NCBI GenBank assembly: GCA_033961575.1
Contig: CM066736.1
Span: 85,088,852-85,152,851, forward strand
DNA: 64,000 nt
DNA from: Aselliscus stoliczkanus
Lineage: Eukaryota > Chordata > Mammalia > Chiroptera > Hipposideridae
Direction: 5' to 3'
Both the position numbers and the translations under genes were made by a program. Shown here piece after piece: positions 47,640 to 59,118 of this stretch. Position 1 is the stretch's first letter, and the number at the start of each line of letters is the position of its first letter. Under the pieces are notes generated by a model. That model had not been told where the DNA came from, did no database searches, and was given only the letters and a program-made list of their open reading frames with translations.

Positions 47640-48110
47640 GCTGGTTAAATTAGAAAAAAAATTCAGAATACTGAATGCTGAGGACATATGGGAAAATGTG
47701 TACATTGTTAATGGGTTATTATCACTATTTTCTTTTATTATAAAAGCTTTTAAACATACACAAAAGTAGGAAGAATAGGATAAAGAACCCAAGTACAACC
47801 ATTGCCTAGATTTAGAACTTAAGATTTTTCCATACTTCATTTATCCCTCCCCTTTTTGTATAATAATTTCGAACAAATCCCCGACATCATGTCATTTCCC
47901 CCTACATACATTCAAGTAAACATGCTTGAAAAAATGTCTAATTTCTTACATAACCACTTTGCCATTATCATATCCAAAGAACTTAAAAATAACCTAGTAT
48001 CAGGTAATGCTCAGGCCATATTCAAATATCTCCAATTATCTAAAGACTACCTTGACTCAATACATTTTTGGGAACTAACGATATGAAGCAATATGTAACA
48101 AGAGCCTTAA
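47640..48110 (-). mobile_element. Old L1M 3' fragment, antisense
   Basis: AACCATTGCCTAGATTTAGA, TTTCGAACAAATCCCCGACA and CATAACCACTTTGCCATTAT are antisense old-L1 3' UTR wording. Confidence 0.8.
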
Positions 48111-48239
48111 TAATGTTCCTATTCTTTGGTGCCAATATGGCTATTCCTGAGGATTTATCATGAGGAAAAAATTTAACAGACGACAAAAGCATGATCTATT
48201 AAAGAATTGTTTGTAATGGTGAGAAATTGCAAGCAAATC

Positions 48240-48730
48240 AGATATATACTGTACCAATCAGGGTATACTCTGCAAAACAGGATCCTCACCAGTAGGTCAA
48301 TAGTGGGAAATTATAATGGGAATGTGATTACAAAGGTGTTGGGATATGAAGCAATTCAGAGCTTCCTAACAGCAGGACGTCTCTCCCACCCCTGGTGGGG
48401 AGGGACAAAGGGCCACATAGGAAATGGGGTCTGAAGAGGCCAGAACCAGAGAGACACAGCCATCCTTGGGTACTGTCCAAAACAGAGAGAGAAAAGGGTG
48501 GCTTCTGCCTTTCTCCTGTCTTCCAACCTTCTGAGAATACTTCCTATTGGCTGAATCTGACCAGAAGCCAGTGGAAGGGATGCTGGGTAGTGAAGTTTTC
48601 AGGGCCATCTCCCTGCATGCTAGAGGTCCCTCCCTAACCTCTCTCATAGGAGCCCAGTGAGGTTTGGGAAGGTCAGGGAACGGATCTGAAAGCAAACAGG
48701 CATATGCCTGGCACATCAACAGGGACCCTA
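48240..48730. mobile_element. LTR-like old repeat, family not assigned
   Basis: CCAATCAGGGTATACTCTGC at the left, CTGACCAGAAGCCAGTGGAA and CGGATCTGAAAGCAAACAGG at the right; shares order with 21400-21870. Confidence 0.45.
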
Positions 48731-49365
48731 AAATCCTCCCAGAACAAAACAAGGGCTAAATAAAAATATCCACCAAAAAGATAATTGCTAAGTTATGACA
48801 AATTCACTCAATGTGTTCCTTGACCATTGAAATTATAATGATAAAAATGGTGTAATAATATGGAAAACACTTATACTGAATTATACTGTGACATTATTAC
48901 CTTTCTTTACTTTTACTTTTTTATACCATCTATCACTTTCTAACATAAAAAAAATAAATCTACTTTATCATGTTTATTGTTTGTTGACTCACACATGCTC
49001 CCTAACCCTGTTATAAAGTTAGCTCCGTGAGGGGCAAACACTTTGCTTTTTTGTTTGTTTGTTTGTTTGTTTGTTTGTTGAAATATTCCAAGTAAACAGC
49101 GCCGGAACCATTGTTCATGCTCAGAAAATACTGTTGAATGAATAAAGTAATGTGAAGAAAGCAAAATACAACACCCACTTCACCAGGTTGTTTTCAGGAT
49201 GACATGAGATGAGGTGTGTATTATCCCTACTGCATAGTAGATACTTAGTGTACTTAGTGAAGGTTAATTTCACCTAGGTAGAAGAGAGCAGGTAGAGGAG
49301 GAAGGGCTGGGAGTCCACTAGTCTACCCTAAAAGGGAAGATAGAAAAGACTTCATTGTAATTCCC
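48731..49365. other. AT-rich intergenic sequence with (TTTG)n at 49050-49079
   Basis: Seven TTTG units; the rest may be an L2 terminus in sense (ACTGTTGAATGAATAAAG near 49130). No gene. Confidence 0.55.
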
Positions 49366-49369
49366 AAAG

Positions 49370-49590
49370 AATCAATGTGGTGTGATGAACAGAAGCCTGG
49401 ACCTATAATCACCCTTCCACTTAGCAGCTCTCTGCTCTTGGTCAAATTACCTAAGCTTTCTAGGCCGTATTTTCCGTATCTGTAATGTGAGAATACAGTA
49501 ATAACAATACTTGTCTCAGTGAGTTGTATAAGCAGTGTTCAACATAGGCCTTGGCCCATAGTGGATGCTCAATAATGCTGATTCTTTCGT
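49370..49590 (+). mobile_element. MIR fragment
   Basis: GTATTTTCCGTATCTGTAAT, CAACATAGGCCTTGGCCCAT and AGTGGATGCTCAATAATGCT in sense order. Confidence 0.78.
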
Positions 49591-50486
49591 GCTGGCTCAT
49601 CCTTTCTCCTGGGAGTCCCAGCCAGGTCTGGAGCTGTCCAGAGTGCTGAAAGTATTTTCCCTCCCTCCTTCCAGGCCTCTCTCTTTCATTCCTTCCTTCC
49701 TTTCTGGCTTGGCTCCCCAGAGCCCTAGCATCTGAACAGGTCAAATTTTCCAAGTGGCTTCGTCAGGCCCCTGAGGGGGACAGGGAGGTAATGAGCCATA
49801 TATGAAGCACTCCCTGGGCGGAGTCTTGGGAAGCTAATGGGCAGCAGGAGTGGTGACCGCTCAGGCTGTGGTGGCAATGGGGGCTCCCCAGGCCAGAGCC
49901 TGATTGAAGAGTTTGACATCTGAGGACTCTGGTGCTTGAAACTTAGGATCCCCAAAGAGGCAGTGAGTCAGCCCCAACAGCGTAGCATGGCATGTGGGTC
50001 TTCAGGGAGCTTCCCCTAAGGGAAGGCCAGAAGAACCAGGTTGGGGATCAGGAGGGTAATCCTGGGCTACAGAGGTTAAAGGAGCCCTGACTCTGATAGG
50101 AATCCCTTACCCCTCTTTCCTGGGCTCTTACTACCTTCCCTATTTTGGTAATTTGTCTCTTAATGCAGCTAAAAACATCTTCATCTCTTTGGGTTATGAC
50201 AGTATGGAGTTGACCAACTCCCTGAACTTGACTATATGAGCCAAGCAATCTGCCTAATCCTTGGCGTTCATCTCCTTGAGTGTAAAAATGCAAATTGTCT
50301 CCCCACATGATGGTGGTGCATTAACACATTGAACCAGAAGTGGGAGCATTGGCAGCCCACATACTCCTAGGAGAAGGGTTGGGAGAAGGGAAGTGGCCAG
50401 CTTCAGAAACAAAAGTCACCTGTTGCCTGATTCTTATTGACAAGTAGAACATCAGAGTTGAAGGATCTTTGGAGACCTAAACATCT
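49591..50486. other. Intergenic sequence, nothing recognised
   Basis: 50080-50310 on the - strand may be ERV- or LTR-derived but I could not assign it. Confidence 0.35.
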
Positions 50487-50502
50487 AAACTAAGCCTTCC
50501 CT

Positions 50503-50620
50503 TGGGTCGGCTGAGTGGCGCGGTGGTTAAGCGCTGGCTTGGGAAGCCAGCGGCCCCAGTTCAGGTCCCACATATGAGGGCCAGTGACACTGCCCTCAAA
50601 AAAACCCCAAACAAACAAAT
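50503..50620 (+). mobile_element. Short head-only SINE, sense
   Basis: GGCTGAGTGGCGCGGTGGTT, AAGCGCTGGCTTGGGAAGCC, then CACTGCCCTCAAAAAAACCC. AAACTAAGCCTTCCCT duplicated exactly (50487-50502, 50621-50636). Confidence 0.95.
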
Positions 50621-50636
50621 AAACTAAGCCTTCCCT

Positions 50637-51800
50637 GTACAGATGGGAAAATTGAGTCACAGAAAAGGGTGTAGGCTCCATCCCACAAGTCAGCAGCAGA
50701 ACGGGGGCTAAGGCCAGCTCCTGCCCTAGCCCCAGGCTGAGCCTGCTATGCACCTGAGCCTTCCGTGAGTCCCTGCAGCCCATCAGCTGCAGAATTCCTG
50801 GGACACTGAGCATGGCCAGCAGGACCATGGGGCTGCTGCTTTATGGGACCAGGGGAAGGCCCTTCTAATTCCTCTTTTCCTTGCTTTACTTTTCCCATCT
50901 GCACACAGAGGAGTTGGTTCAGATGCTTAGATCTCCAAGGACCCTTCAGCTCTGGTGTTCTAGGTGTTCAATCAGAGGTGATTTTTACCTTTGGCTGGGA
51001 GATGGGACGTCAAGCCCTGGTCCCAACTCAGCCTTAACTTTTGGTGAGACCTTGGACAAGTTGTTATCCCACCCAGAGTCGGTCTCCTCCTCTGAAAGAG
51101 GGTCAGAGGTCATTTCTCAGGGCGTCTGGGAGGACAAAGCAGTGGGTCATAGGTGGTTTGGAAAGGACAAGCTGAGGGGAGATGTGGCGGTCATTGGATT
51201 AGCTGCATATGTTGACGTTCCTAACAGAAAATGATTAGCTCTCTATGAGCCCAGGACTTGCCCAGCTTCTCCAAGGGGCTCATTGGAGAGGTGGGGATGC
51301 TAGAAGGCCTCTTGGGGCATCATAGCAGAAGAGAAAGGAGGGCACAGAAGGCCCCTCAGAGGCTGGCAGAAGAGCAGGCATCCCCAAGTCACTGGACTCA
51401 GAGCTAGGAGAATAGTAGCATCACAGGCCCGAAGGAACCATGGTTGGCCAGCTCTGCAAACTGGTGTCTTTTTAAAATGGGGAGACTGAGGCCTTGACTG
51501 GTGCAGGAGCAGGACTGGGGCTGAAATTTAGGCCTTACCCTCCCTGTCTAGCTCTCTTTACACTACAGTGCACCTGCCTCCCCTCAAGGACCCAAAGATA
51601 GTGATGATGGTGATGGTGATAACTATGTCATTTAGTAAGTACCTACTGACTTCCCGTTAGCGAGTGCTGCTTATTTACCTACTAGCCACAGTGAGGGGTA
51701 ATCTGCCTTTAAGGAGGTATTAATAGTTAACCAGGGAGAGGCATGGTGGGGTGGGGTATAGAAAAGGTGGCAGCAGGAAGACAGAAGGGAACTTAGAGTT
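50637..51800. other. Intergenic with MIR-like patches
   Basis: 50637-50720 antisense MIR core (AGATGGGAAAATTGAGTCAC) directly continues after the SINE, so the SINE landed in or beside a MIR. 51020-51130 is weakly sense MIR. No exon. Confidence 0.5.
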
Positions 51801-51806
51801 GATCTA

Positions 51807-52114
51807 CACTGGGGTTTTTAAAACTATGGGCCATTTGGGTCAAGAAACCAATTTGGTGAATCAAGACTAACATTACAAAAAAAAAAAAGGAAGAAAGAAT
51901 GAACAGAAAGTGATAGAGAATACTAGAATTGAGTAGAATAGAATGACGTAAAAGTAGTGAATATGAGAGTGCATTGCAAATAGCAGGGGAAAGTCTTGTT
52001 CTGTGACACTTCCAATTTTGTCAGTGTCAAGTTTTATACTCAGCTTTGAAAGCATACCAAGGCAAAATGTATTTCTTACTGTTGGGCGCTGGCAACACAG
52101 TTTGAAAGCCACTG
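51807..52114. mobile_element. hAT-type nonautonomous DNA transposon (MITE)
   Basis: Left end CACTGGGGTTTTTAAAACTA and right end CACAGTTTGAAAGCCACTG are diverged inverted repeats. Internal wording ('GTGAATCAAGACTAACATTA', 'GTATTTCTTACTGTTGGGCG') matches a common mammalian hAT-Charlie MITE. No transposase. Confidence 0.78.
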
Positions 52115-52269
52115 AGACCAACCACCAAGTGTTCTAGATTTGAGGGAATTGAGGCCAGCACCAATGAGGAGGGGTGGGCTGGGCAGCTCCTGAGCTTGTG
52201 TGGCCAGGTAGTGAGTGAGAGCAGAGTAGAGAGTGAGACCTGTCCCAGGTATGCCCGCAGCCCCTTAGG

Positions 52270-52375
52270 AACAGAGCCTCACTTCTCTGAACCCCAGTTT
52301 TCCAGCAAGTGAAATGGGGATAATGAAACCCATCTCATAAGGTCACAAAATATATGTGACCGAGTGTTTTTAAAC
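52270..52375 (+). mobile_element. MIR fragment
   Basis: CTTCTCTGAACCCCAGTTTT, AGTGAAATGGGGATAATGAA in sense order. Confidence 0.7.
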
Positions 52376-52379
52376 ACCA

Positions 52380-52810
52380 TTCAACCAAGAGTCACTGAGC
52401 ACTGCTCTGTGCCTGACTCTGGCTGGGCTCTGGGGACATGGAGAGAAACTGGCTGGGCCCCAGCAGTGAGGAGCTCAAGTCTGGCAAGAGACAGATATGC
52501 ATACCCATGACAGAGGAGTCCAGAGGCTGTGGGGTGGGGTTGGTGGCGGGGAGCTGATCTACTTGGAAGTGGACAGGCCTTCACAGAGGAGGTGACATCA
52601 TGGCAGGGCCTGAACATGAGAAGTTGATTGCAAGTGAGGATGGGGGTGGGGGGTGGGGGGCGGCATTCCAGGCGGAGGGATCAGCTAGTGCAAAGGCATG
52701 GAGGCAGCATGTTAACAGGACTAGCAGAATGAAAAGTTCACTTCTGTGTGGCTGGAACACAGTGACAGTGGGTGGGGTGACTTCGTCAGACTCCTCCACC
52801 CATATTTCAG
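52380..52810. repeat. Ancient interspersed repeat, unnamed family, with a G-rich run
   Basis: GGCATTCCAGGCGGAGGGAT and TAGTGCAAAGGCATGGAGGC repeat the family wording. 52638-52662 is G-rich (GGGGTGGGGGGTGGGGGG) and could form a G-quadruplex. Confidence 0.58.
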
Positions 52811-52854
52811 AGGATTGAGTTCTAGCCACGTGCTGGCTCTCGGCAGCCAGGAGA

Positions 52855-53095
52855 CAGAGTGGTTAGGGGCACATTCTCTGGAATCAGATGTCCAGGATCC
52901 CACTCCTGGCCCTACCTCCTACCAGCTGTGTGACCTCAGGCAAGTTACTAAACCTCTCTGTGCTATAGTTTCCTCATCAATTATATGAGGCTAATAAAAG
53001 CCTCTTCTTCATAAGTTTGTGAAGATGAGATGGACTAGTGCGGCTAAAGGGCTTAGAACAGTGCCCTGCACACAGGGAGCCCTGCTCTTATCATT
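52855..53095 (+). mobile_element. MIR, near full length
   Basis: ACAGAGTGGTTAGGGGCACA, CCAGCTGTGTGACCTCAGGC, TATAGTTTCCTCATCAATTA and GGGCTTAGAACAGTGCCCTG; the best-preserved sense MIR here. Confidence 0.95.
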
Positions 53096-53429
53096 GACTT
53101 TCCCACTTGTATGGATCAGCTCCCCCTTGTGGCCAAATGCAGAACAGAAGTTCTGACTCCTAATGAGAGAAAAGGGAGGTTTGGTGAGAAGTGGAACAGA
53201 AGCCAGGCAGAGGAAATGGGATAAAGGAAGTCCTGGTTTTGTTTCACCCCAATCCTGGTGGGTCTCTCTCCGAGAGTCCTCCCTCTGATTCTGGGGCTAA
53301 GAGAGGGTGGTTCCAGTTGCTGGGGGTCTTGGGTCAGCTTCAGACATGGTGAAGAAGGTGGGGAGGAAGGCCCCAGGAAATGGCCATGCTCCCCAGGCTC
53401 CACTGGCCTTAGCCTTCATTTGTGAACAT

Positions 53430-53645
53430 CTCCCAACAACAATAATCAGTACTTATTGAGTTCTTACTGTATACCGAACACTAGTCTAAGTACTTAATAT
53501 ATATTAACGCATTTAATCATTATAACAATCTAGGAAGTAGGTACTAGTACCCCTATTTTATAGATGAGGAAACTGAGGTGATTAAGTCTAATTACATATT
53601 GCCAGTGGAATATGAAGCTGAAATTTGAACTTGGGCATCTGATCC
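53430..53645 (-). mobile_element. MIR, near full length, antisense
   Basis: GTACTTATTGAGTTCTTACT, ACGCATTTAATCATTATAAC and TAGATGAGGAAACTGAGGTG. Confidence 0.95.
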
Positions 53646-53689
53646 CAAGACTTCTGTTCAGGCAGGGGTCTCACCGTTCCTCTGCTATG

Positions 53690-54075
53690 GATGTCCTCAG
53701 AATAAAGCCACAAACTCCTAGTGGCCCACAAAGCCCTCCAGGAGCTGGCCCTGCCTACCTCCCCAGCTGCATCTCTGGCCACTCCACCTCTTCAGATTGC
53801 TGTATTCCTCATGCATGCTTTGCTCTCTGGCCACGAGGCCTTTGCACCTTCTGTTCCCTCCTCCTGGAACGATGCTTTCCCTCTTCTTTACCTAGCTTCC
53901 TCCTGGTCATCCTTCTGGTCTCAGGTTAGCTTCTTTGCCCTTCTAGACATGGTTAGGAGCCTTGTGATGCTCTCATAACCACCCCTGGACAACACAGCCA
54001 CACTTTATGGTTCCAACATAAACCACCCTGTCCCCAGTGGCTGGCAATGTCCCATGAGTGGTAGGTCCTCAGGAA
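53690..54075 (+). mobile_element. L2 3' end
   Basis: GCCCACAAAGCCCTCCAGGA, GCCTTTGCACCTTCTGTTCC and TCCTGGTCATCCTTCTGGTC are L2 ORF2-end wording. The two overlapping frames here are L2 shadows. Confidence 0.9.
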
Positions 54076-54084
54076 ATATATGTT

Positions 54085-54240
54085 AACTAATGAGGAGCTC
54101 ATTGAGGCCTGGAGTAGAAGTGACTTGCTTGAGGTCACACAGCTGGTAGGTGGCAGAGCCAGGACAGGCATCTGCAGCGTCCACGACTCCCCACCCCCAC
54201 CCCTGCCACCTGGCTCTGTCCACTGCACCACACTGCCAAC
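54085..54240 (-). mobile_element. MIR fragment
   Basis: CTTGAGGTCACACAGCTGGT and GGCAGAGCCAGGACAGGCAT. Confidence 0.8.
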
Positions 54241-54880
54241 ACTAACCTGTGAAGACCTGAGCCATGGACATTCCAAGGGTGAAGCTTCCCTCCCGTTCCC
54301 TGTTCAGGACCCCACGTTCCTGCCCCAGCCCGTGGTTCTGAGGCATTGTCTCCCATGCTTGCCTCCAGAGCCGCCCTGGCCCCGTGGGCACCAGTGAAAG
54401 ATTCCTCATCACGTCTTGTCTCACTGAGCCCGGCAGCTTTGATCTGCCCTGAGTCACCCCGGCCTTGTCTCTTCCTCCCCTGCTAATCTTTTCTCACACA
54501 TGTGTCCCTCTCAGCTCTGAATCACGCCTTCTGATCTGCTCTGAACTCCAGCCAAGAGGTCTGCATCTTTCTGGCAGAGTGAAATGAAATAAAACAAGGC
54601 CTGCACACCCCTCCAGATGTGGGGAAACAGGAGGCCCGCTCCTCACGACGTGCGAGCGCGTCTCTCATCACTCACGCCATCCGCCTTGGTTTCCCCTCCA
54701 TCCCCAGCAGGATCTGGTTACTGCTCTTTAATCCGGTCTGGGTTGGGAGGCAGCCACGCAGTCATTTCCTGGTTCCTCGGGGGTCTGCGATTCCCTTCCA
54801 GCACGCGCTGAGTGAGCACTTTTATGGACAGAACTTTTGAGCAGAGCCTATGTGGTCTACCCGGGGGGGAGGGGGGGTAT
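54241..54880. other. Intergenic sequence; CpG-bearing patch at 54640-54800
   Basis: The patch keeps several CpGs (CGACGTGCGAGCGCG near 54646) but is far too short to call a CpG island. No exon supported. 54860-54880 is a G-run. Confidence 0.4.
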
Positions 54881-54884
54881 GAGT

Positions 54885-55020
54885 CTGGCTCTCGTCATAC
54901 TGCTGTGCAACCCTGGACAAATCACTTCACCACTCTGAGCCTCAAGCTCCCATTCGTAAACAGAGATGGAAGCGTCTATGGCTTAGAATTGTTCTGCAGG
55001 TGAAGTAATGTGAAAGAAAG
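54885..55020 (+). mobile_element. MIR fragment
   Basis: TGGACAAATCACTTCACCAC, TGAGCCTCAAGCTCCCATTC in sense order. Confidence 0.8.
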
Positions 55021-55169
55021 TGCCATCGTTCATTCATTCACCAACACGATGCAGCACAGCAGGTGCAGGCGCTGAGGCCTGTCCCTAAAAGCACAGACTG
55101 GGGATAGGGGACACCCCATTAGTTAAGCATCTAAAGAGGGCTGACCCATGGATTTACCCAATCCCTAGG

Positions 55170-55320
55170 GATGGTCACAGGGTATCTCATTTAACCCTTG
55201 CAGTGCCCCTCAGAGGAATGGATCATTATCAGTACTGTACAGATGAGGACACAGGCTCAGAGAGGTTAAGTGACTCACCCAAGGCCACACAGCAAGACAG
55301 TGGTGGAGTTAAAATTCACA
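55170..55320 (-). mobile_element. MIR fragment
   Basis: GATGAGGACACAGGCTCAGA, AAGGCCACACAGCAAGACAG. Confidence 0.88.
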
Positions 55321-55895
55321 TCTGTGTTTGTTAGTATGAACACTTTTGCTCTCATCTCTCTCCTATTTGTGTTCTCCCACCCGCGAAAGGACCACAACTG
55401 TGTGCAAGGAGCCATGGTTCTTGCTTTCAACCATGATCTGAGATCTAAGTCTTTGAGGGGTCATCTTTACGAGTCTGAGCTCCAAGAGAGCAGAGCCTGT
55501 GCCTGGCCATCTTTCTGTCGCTGGAGTTGTAGGGGTGATTACTGATTACACCCCACTCTCCCCTCCAGCTCAAGTGGCAGGCAGGTGGAGGGTTAGAGGT
55601 CAGCTGTAGCAGTTTGGAAAATGTGGTCTGGATGTGTGGCCACCATAGGGCTTTCTACTGCTCCTCCTCCCTAGTAGGGACCTTGGGTCACCCATCTGAG
55701 GCAGCACTGGGTCCCCAGATCAGGTACAATGTTCCTGAGACACAGCTGCTCACCTGGTAGGCCAGTGGTGGGGCCAGCAAGCGGCAGGTCTCCTGGGCTG
55801 CCTCTAGGGGGCAGGACTCAGCCCAGATGCATCTGCTGAGCATATGTAGGGCAGAAAGATCCTCCCTCCCCAAAAGAGAAAGGGCCATCCCATGT
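55321..55895. other. Intergenic sequence, nothing certain
   Basis: 55480-55540 resembles an L2 terminus (CAAGAGAGCAGAGCCTGTGC). A - strand GTGAGC donor-like site near 55754 is discussed among rejected items. Confidence 0.4.
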
Positions 55896-55899
55896 GCAT

Positions 55900-56150
55900 C
55901 AAGAGGCAGCACAGCATACGAACTCTGGAGCTGGACTGACCAAGTTCAGATCTGTGCTGTGTGACGTTGGTGAGTGACTTAACCTCTCTGGCCCAGTTTC
56001 CATCTGCAAAATGGCAATAACAATAGTACCTATTTCACAGAATTATTATGAAGATCTAATGTATGGTATTTGTAAAGGATTTAGGACAGTATCTGGCACA
56101 TAATAACTGCTATACAAGTATTTAAGCACTTAATCTTACCTTCTTCTAAT
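55900..56150 (+). mobile_element. MIR, near full length
   Basis: CATACGAACTCTGGAGCTGG, TTTCCATCTGCAAAATGGCA and GTATCTGGCACATAATAACT. Confidence 0.93.
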
Positions 56151-56469
56151 CTTGCCAATCAAATAAAGCCTTTTTCCTCCTATGGGGAAGAAAGGGGTGG
56201 GCAGGGGGAAAGCCGGGGTTCACTCATGTTTTTCCCTCCTGGGGTGTGGGGGTGTGAAATTTCTTTCCTCTGTGGAAATGTACACAGTGAGGAGTAGCTC
56301 TACCCCTGCCCCCACCACATGCACCTCTAGCCCACAAATACTGGATGGACAACAGCAGGTGACGGGGAGGGACAAGAAAGTCACAGCCCTGAGGAAGGAA
56401 AAATCTTTTCCCCAGCTGGTGACTGGAAAGATTTTAAGGACTTGATCAAGTGTGAGCTCGATTGATGGA

Positions 56470-56770
56470 GGGCTCAGGTCTCAACAGATAGAGATTCAGG
56501 GAGGGCCTTTTAGGCAGAGGGACCTGGAGGTATACAAGCACCCTGTGTCTCTGCAAAGAGTAGAAACGGTCCTGTTAGGCTGAAGCGTGAGGAGCCAGGA
56601 GCAAATGTTAGGAATAAACCAGAATATTCTGCAAATCGTGGGAGTCCCTGATTGCTAGGCCATGGGGTGTGAATTTTAAGCCATTGGCCATGGGGAGCAA
56701 ATTTAAGTATTGAGCAGAAATGTGGCAGGATTAGGGCAGATCACTTCCTAGTATCAGCGTAGAGATAGCC
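56470..56770 (+). repeat. Ancient interspersed repeat, unnamed family
   Basis: GAGGGCCTTTTAGGCAGAGG and TGAGCAGAAATGTGGCAGGA follow the family order. Confidence 0.5.
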
Positions 56771-57395
56771 TAGGTAATGGAGAGATTTGGAGGACATACT
56801 CATAGTAGGGCACAGTCCACAGCTAATATTGTGTATTGAATTACAGTGCCCCTCATGGGCAAGGAAAATATCATCACTAATATTATTGTCTGTCAGGTGC
56901 TAAGGGAGACTGGACGTGCCTGACCAGAGGGACGGCTCTGCTCCCAGTCTGGGTGGTGCCAGCATGTGCCAGTTATAGGAGCGGCATTGTGGGAGCTGAG
57001 CTCATTAGTCTGCAGAGGGGAAGACACAGGAGGGAAGGTGGCCGTCTTCACCTTGACTGGCCTGGCCTGTGGCAGGGGGAAGACCACGGTTTACATCGGT
57101 GTCTGCAGCACCAAGAGCAGAGAAGGTGCTTAGGAAAGGCTTATGAATTGAATTCAGGAGGTAGAGCTGGAACGAGCAGGTGAGAGGAAGGTTTCAATTC
57201 AACTCAGCTTAGGGTTACCTAAAGGAAGAAGTGGCCACCTCAAGAAAGAGGTACCTTTTTCCTATTAAGAGAGGTGAGCAGGCCAGGACAGTCACTGGGG
57301 CTGATGAGGCAGGTGGGTCGCCTTTTAAAGCTTCTCTCAATTCTGAGAGCTTGTGATTCTATCTTCTCCAAAACATTAGCCAAGGAAATGATGAT
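56771..57395. other. Intergenic sequence, nothing recognised
   Basis: No guanylate cyclase exon was recognised here, although the preceding cyclase exons would be expected in this direction. Confidence 0.4.
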
Positions 57396-57399
57396 GATG

Positions 57400-57580
57400 G
57401 AGACAGAAATTTCCATGTATTGAGCATCTATGATGAGCCTAGTTCTTTAAACATTTTACCTTTAACATGCATTCCACATAAGAGGGAACAGGTTTGTGCA
57501 GGTGAAGTGGTCTACCCAAGGTAAATGGCAAGCCAGGGTTTGAACCCATATCTATCTGATTCCAAATCTACACATTTTTC
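57400..57580 (-). mobile_element. MIR fragment
   Basis: TTCCATGTATTGAGCATCTA, AACCCATATCTATCTGATTC are antisense MIR. Confidence 0.72.
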
Positions 57581-57961
57581 AATACATGTTGGAAGGGCCG
57601 TGGGGTTTGGAAAACAGGGTATATATTCTATGTGCTCATGCTGTTCTCCAGAGGGAGCCCTGGTCTGGCCATGTGGCATTGTGCAGACGGGGGCACCCAG
57701 GCCTGCCATCAAGGAACTCATGGCCTGGGGTCAGAGGAGATGAGACAGACGTGGCTGTCTGCAGTTCAGACAAAGGTGACCTGAAATGTGCAGATCTGAT
57801 CATCGCTAGCGAGCCTGGAATGAGAGGACTGGTAGAGATGGCCTTGTGTGCCAGAGACCAGCGGGCTCGTCTGGGGCTCCCGAGAGGCGGCCTTGTGCAG
57901 GATGTGGGGCAGACCGGGAGAGCACGTTCTCGTGCTGGAGTGTGAAGGCTGTGATATCTAG

Positions 57962-58132
57962 GAGACCACTGGGGACGTCTACGTGGTGGCACTGGGACTG
58001 CCTCAGCATAATGGGAGATGCATGCGGCTGAGATTTCCAACACGGCCCTGGACATCCTCAGCTTTGTGGGCAACTTTCGGATGAGGCACGTGTCCTGCGA
58101 GCCCATTCGCATCAGGGCTGACCCACACTCAG
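57962..58132 (+). pseudogene. Guanylate cyclase exon A (mid catalytic domain), frameshifted
   Basis: From 57962 one frame reads [18 protein letters not shown], the family's ETIGDAY...GLP...NG segment with Ile to Thr. At about 58016-58020 the frame changes and [17 protein letters not shown] then [16 protein letters not shown] continues to CAC TCA G at 58132. The donor is GTATGG. The left edge follows TATCTAG, a weak acceptor without a good pyrimidine tract, so the acceptor itself may be damaged; the family's preceding Val codon is missing. Confidence 0.92.
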
Positions 58133-58539
58133 GTATGGGCTGAGGGCTGTGCGTGCAATGGGCCAGACCAGCCTCCCAACCCTGCCTGGGGCATTACGTG
58201 AGGCAACGCCAATGGTGGGCTTCCAGAATTCAGGGATTCTATTATAAAACTATCACAGAAACTTTTTACATTTCTTTTTTTCTCTATTATTTTAATGTTC
58301 TGAGATGTTATAAATCACAATCTGTGATGCTCAGATTCACATATCCTTTTTTTTTTTGTCTCAGCAGCTGTCAAGGGCATCTAAGTTCATGTCGATATGC
58401 TGAGAGTCTGATGGAAGAGGCAGGACAGAGACCTTCTGTGGTCATATAAACAACTAAAGGTTTGCTGGGATGAGTCTGAGAGGGACCTCAGAGCTTCTGA
58501 TATATCCTTCTCGTGCCCCCGCTCCTTCCGCTCTCCATA

Positions 58540-58960
58540 GTTTTTCCTGCAGGATAAAGTCCATATGTCCTGCCCCTAGAGTCACTACGGTTCTTGCTAA
58601 TCCCTCCAGCCTCATCTCTCACCACTCCTCACTTGGCCCTCCATCCAAACTCAGCTGCTTGCAGTTTCACGGGTGCCCTTGGCACCTACTGTTCTCTGCT
58701 GACTCATTCTCCCATCCTTCAAGACTCAGCTCATGCGCTGCCTCCTCCAAAAAGTCCTCTGGGCTGGGTTAGAGTTCTCTCTCTGGGTTGGCACATCGCT
58801 GGTGCTTCTCTTTTCACAGCATTGATCACAGTTTACACATCTTCCCCAACTGAGCTGAGTGCTCCCCAAGAGCAGAGACTGGCTTCGCTTTATCTGTGTC
58901 TTCCTTCCCCCAGTCCAGAGCCCGGCACAGATGTTGTCTCCTCTCTGGGTATTTTTAGAT
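58540..58960 (+). mobile_element. L2 3' end inside guanylate cyclase intron
   Basis: CAGGATAAAGTCCATATGTC, CCAGCCTCATCTCTCACCAC, CCTTCAAGACTCAGCTCATG and GAGCAGAGACTGGCTTCGCT are L2 ORF2-end and 3' UTR wording. It explains the open frame at 58594-59031. Confidence 0.92.
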
Positions 58961-59118
58961 GCCAGATAGCTTCATCCTCATCCCCCACACCCACAACTGG
59001 AGCCCAGGATGTGGGGTGGGGATGGCAGTGAGGGTAGGGAAGGGCAAGCCTGTCATAGGAACTTCTCTGTGGTCCAGGACCCACCTGCTGGAACTCACTG
59101 GACATGTTTGGGTTTCAG

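Noticed and set aside
55754..55840. Possible - strand exon ending at a CAG|GTGAGC donor, with an AG after a pyrimidine-rich stretch
   Set aside because: Only about 80 bp, no family recognised, and no partner exon nearby; splice-like sites of this quality occur by chance.
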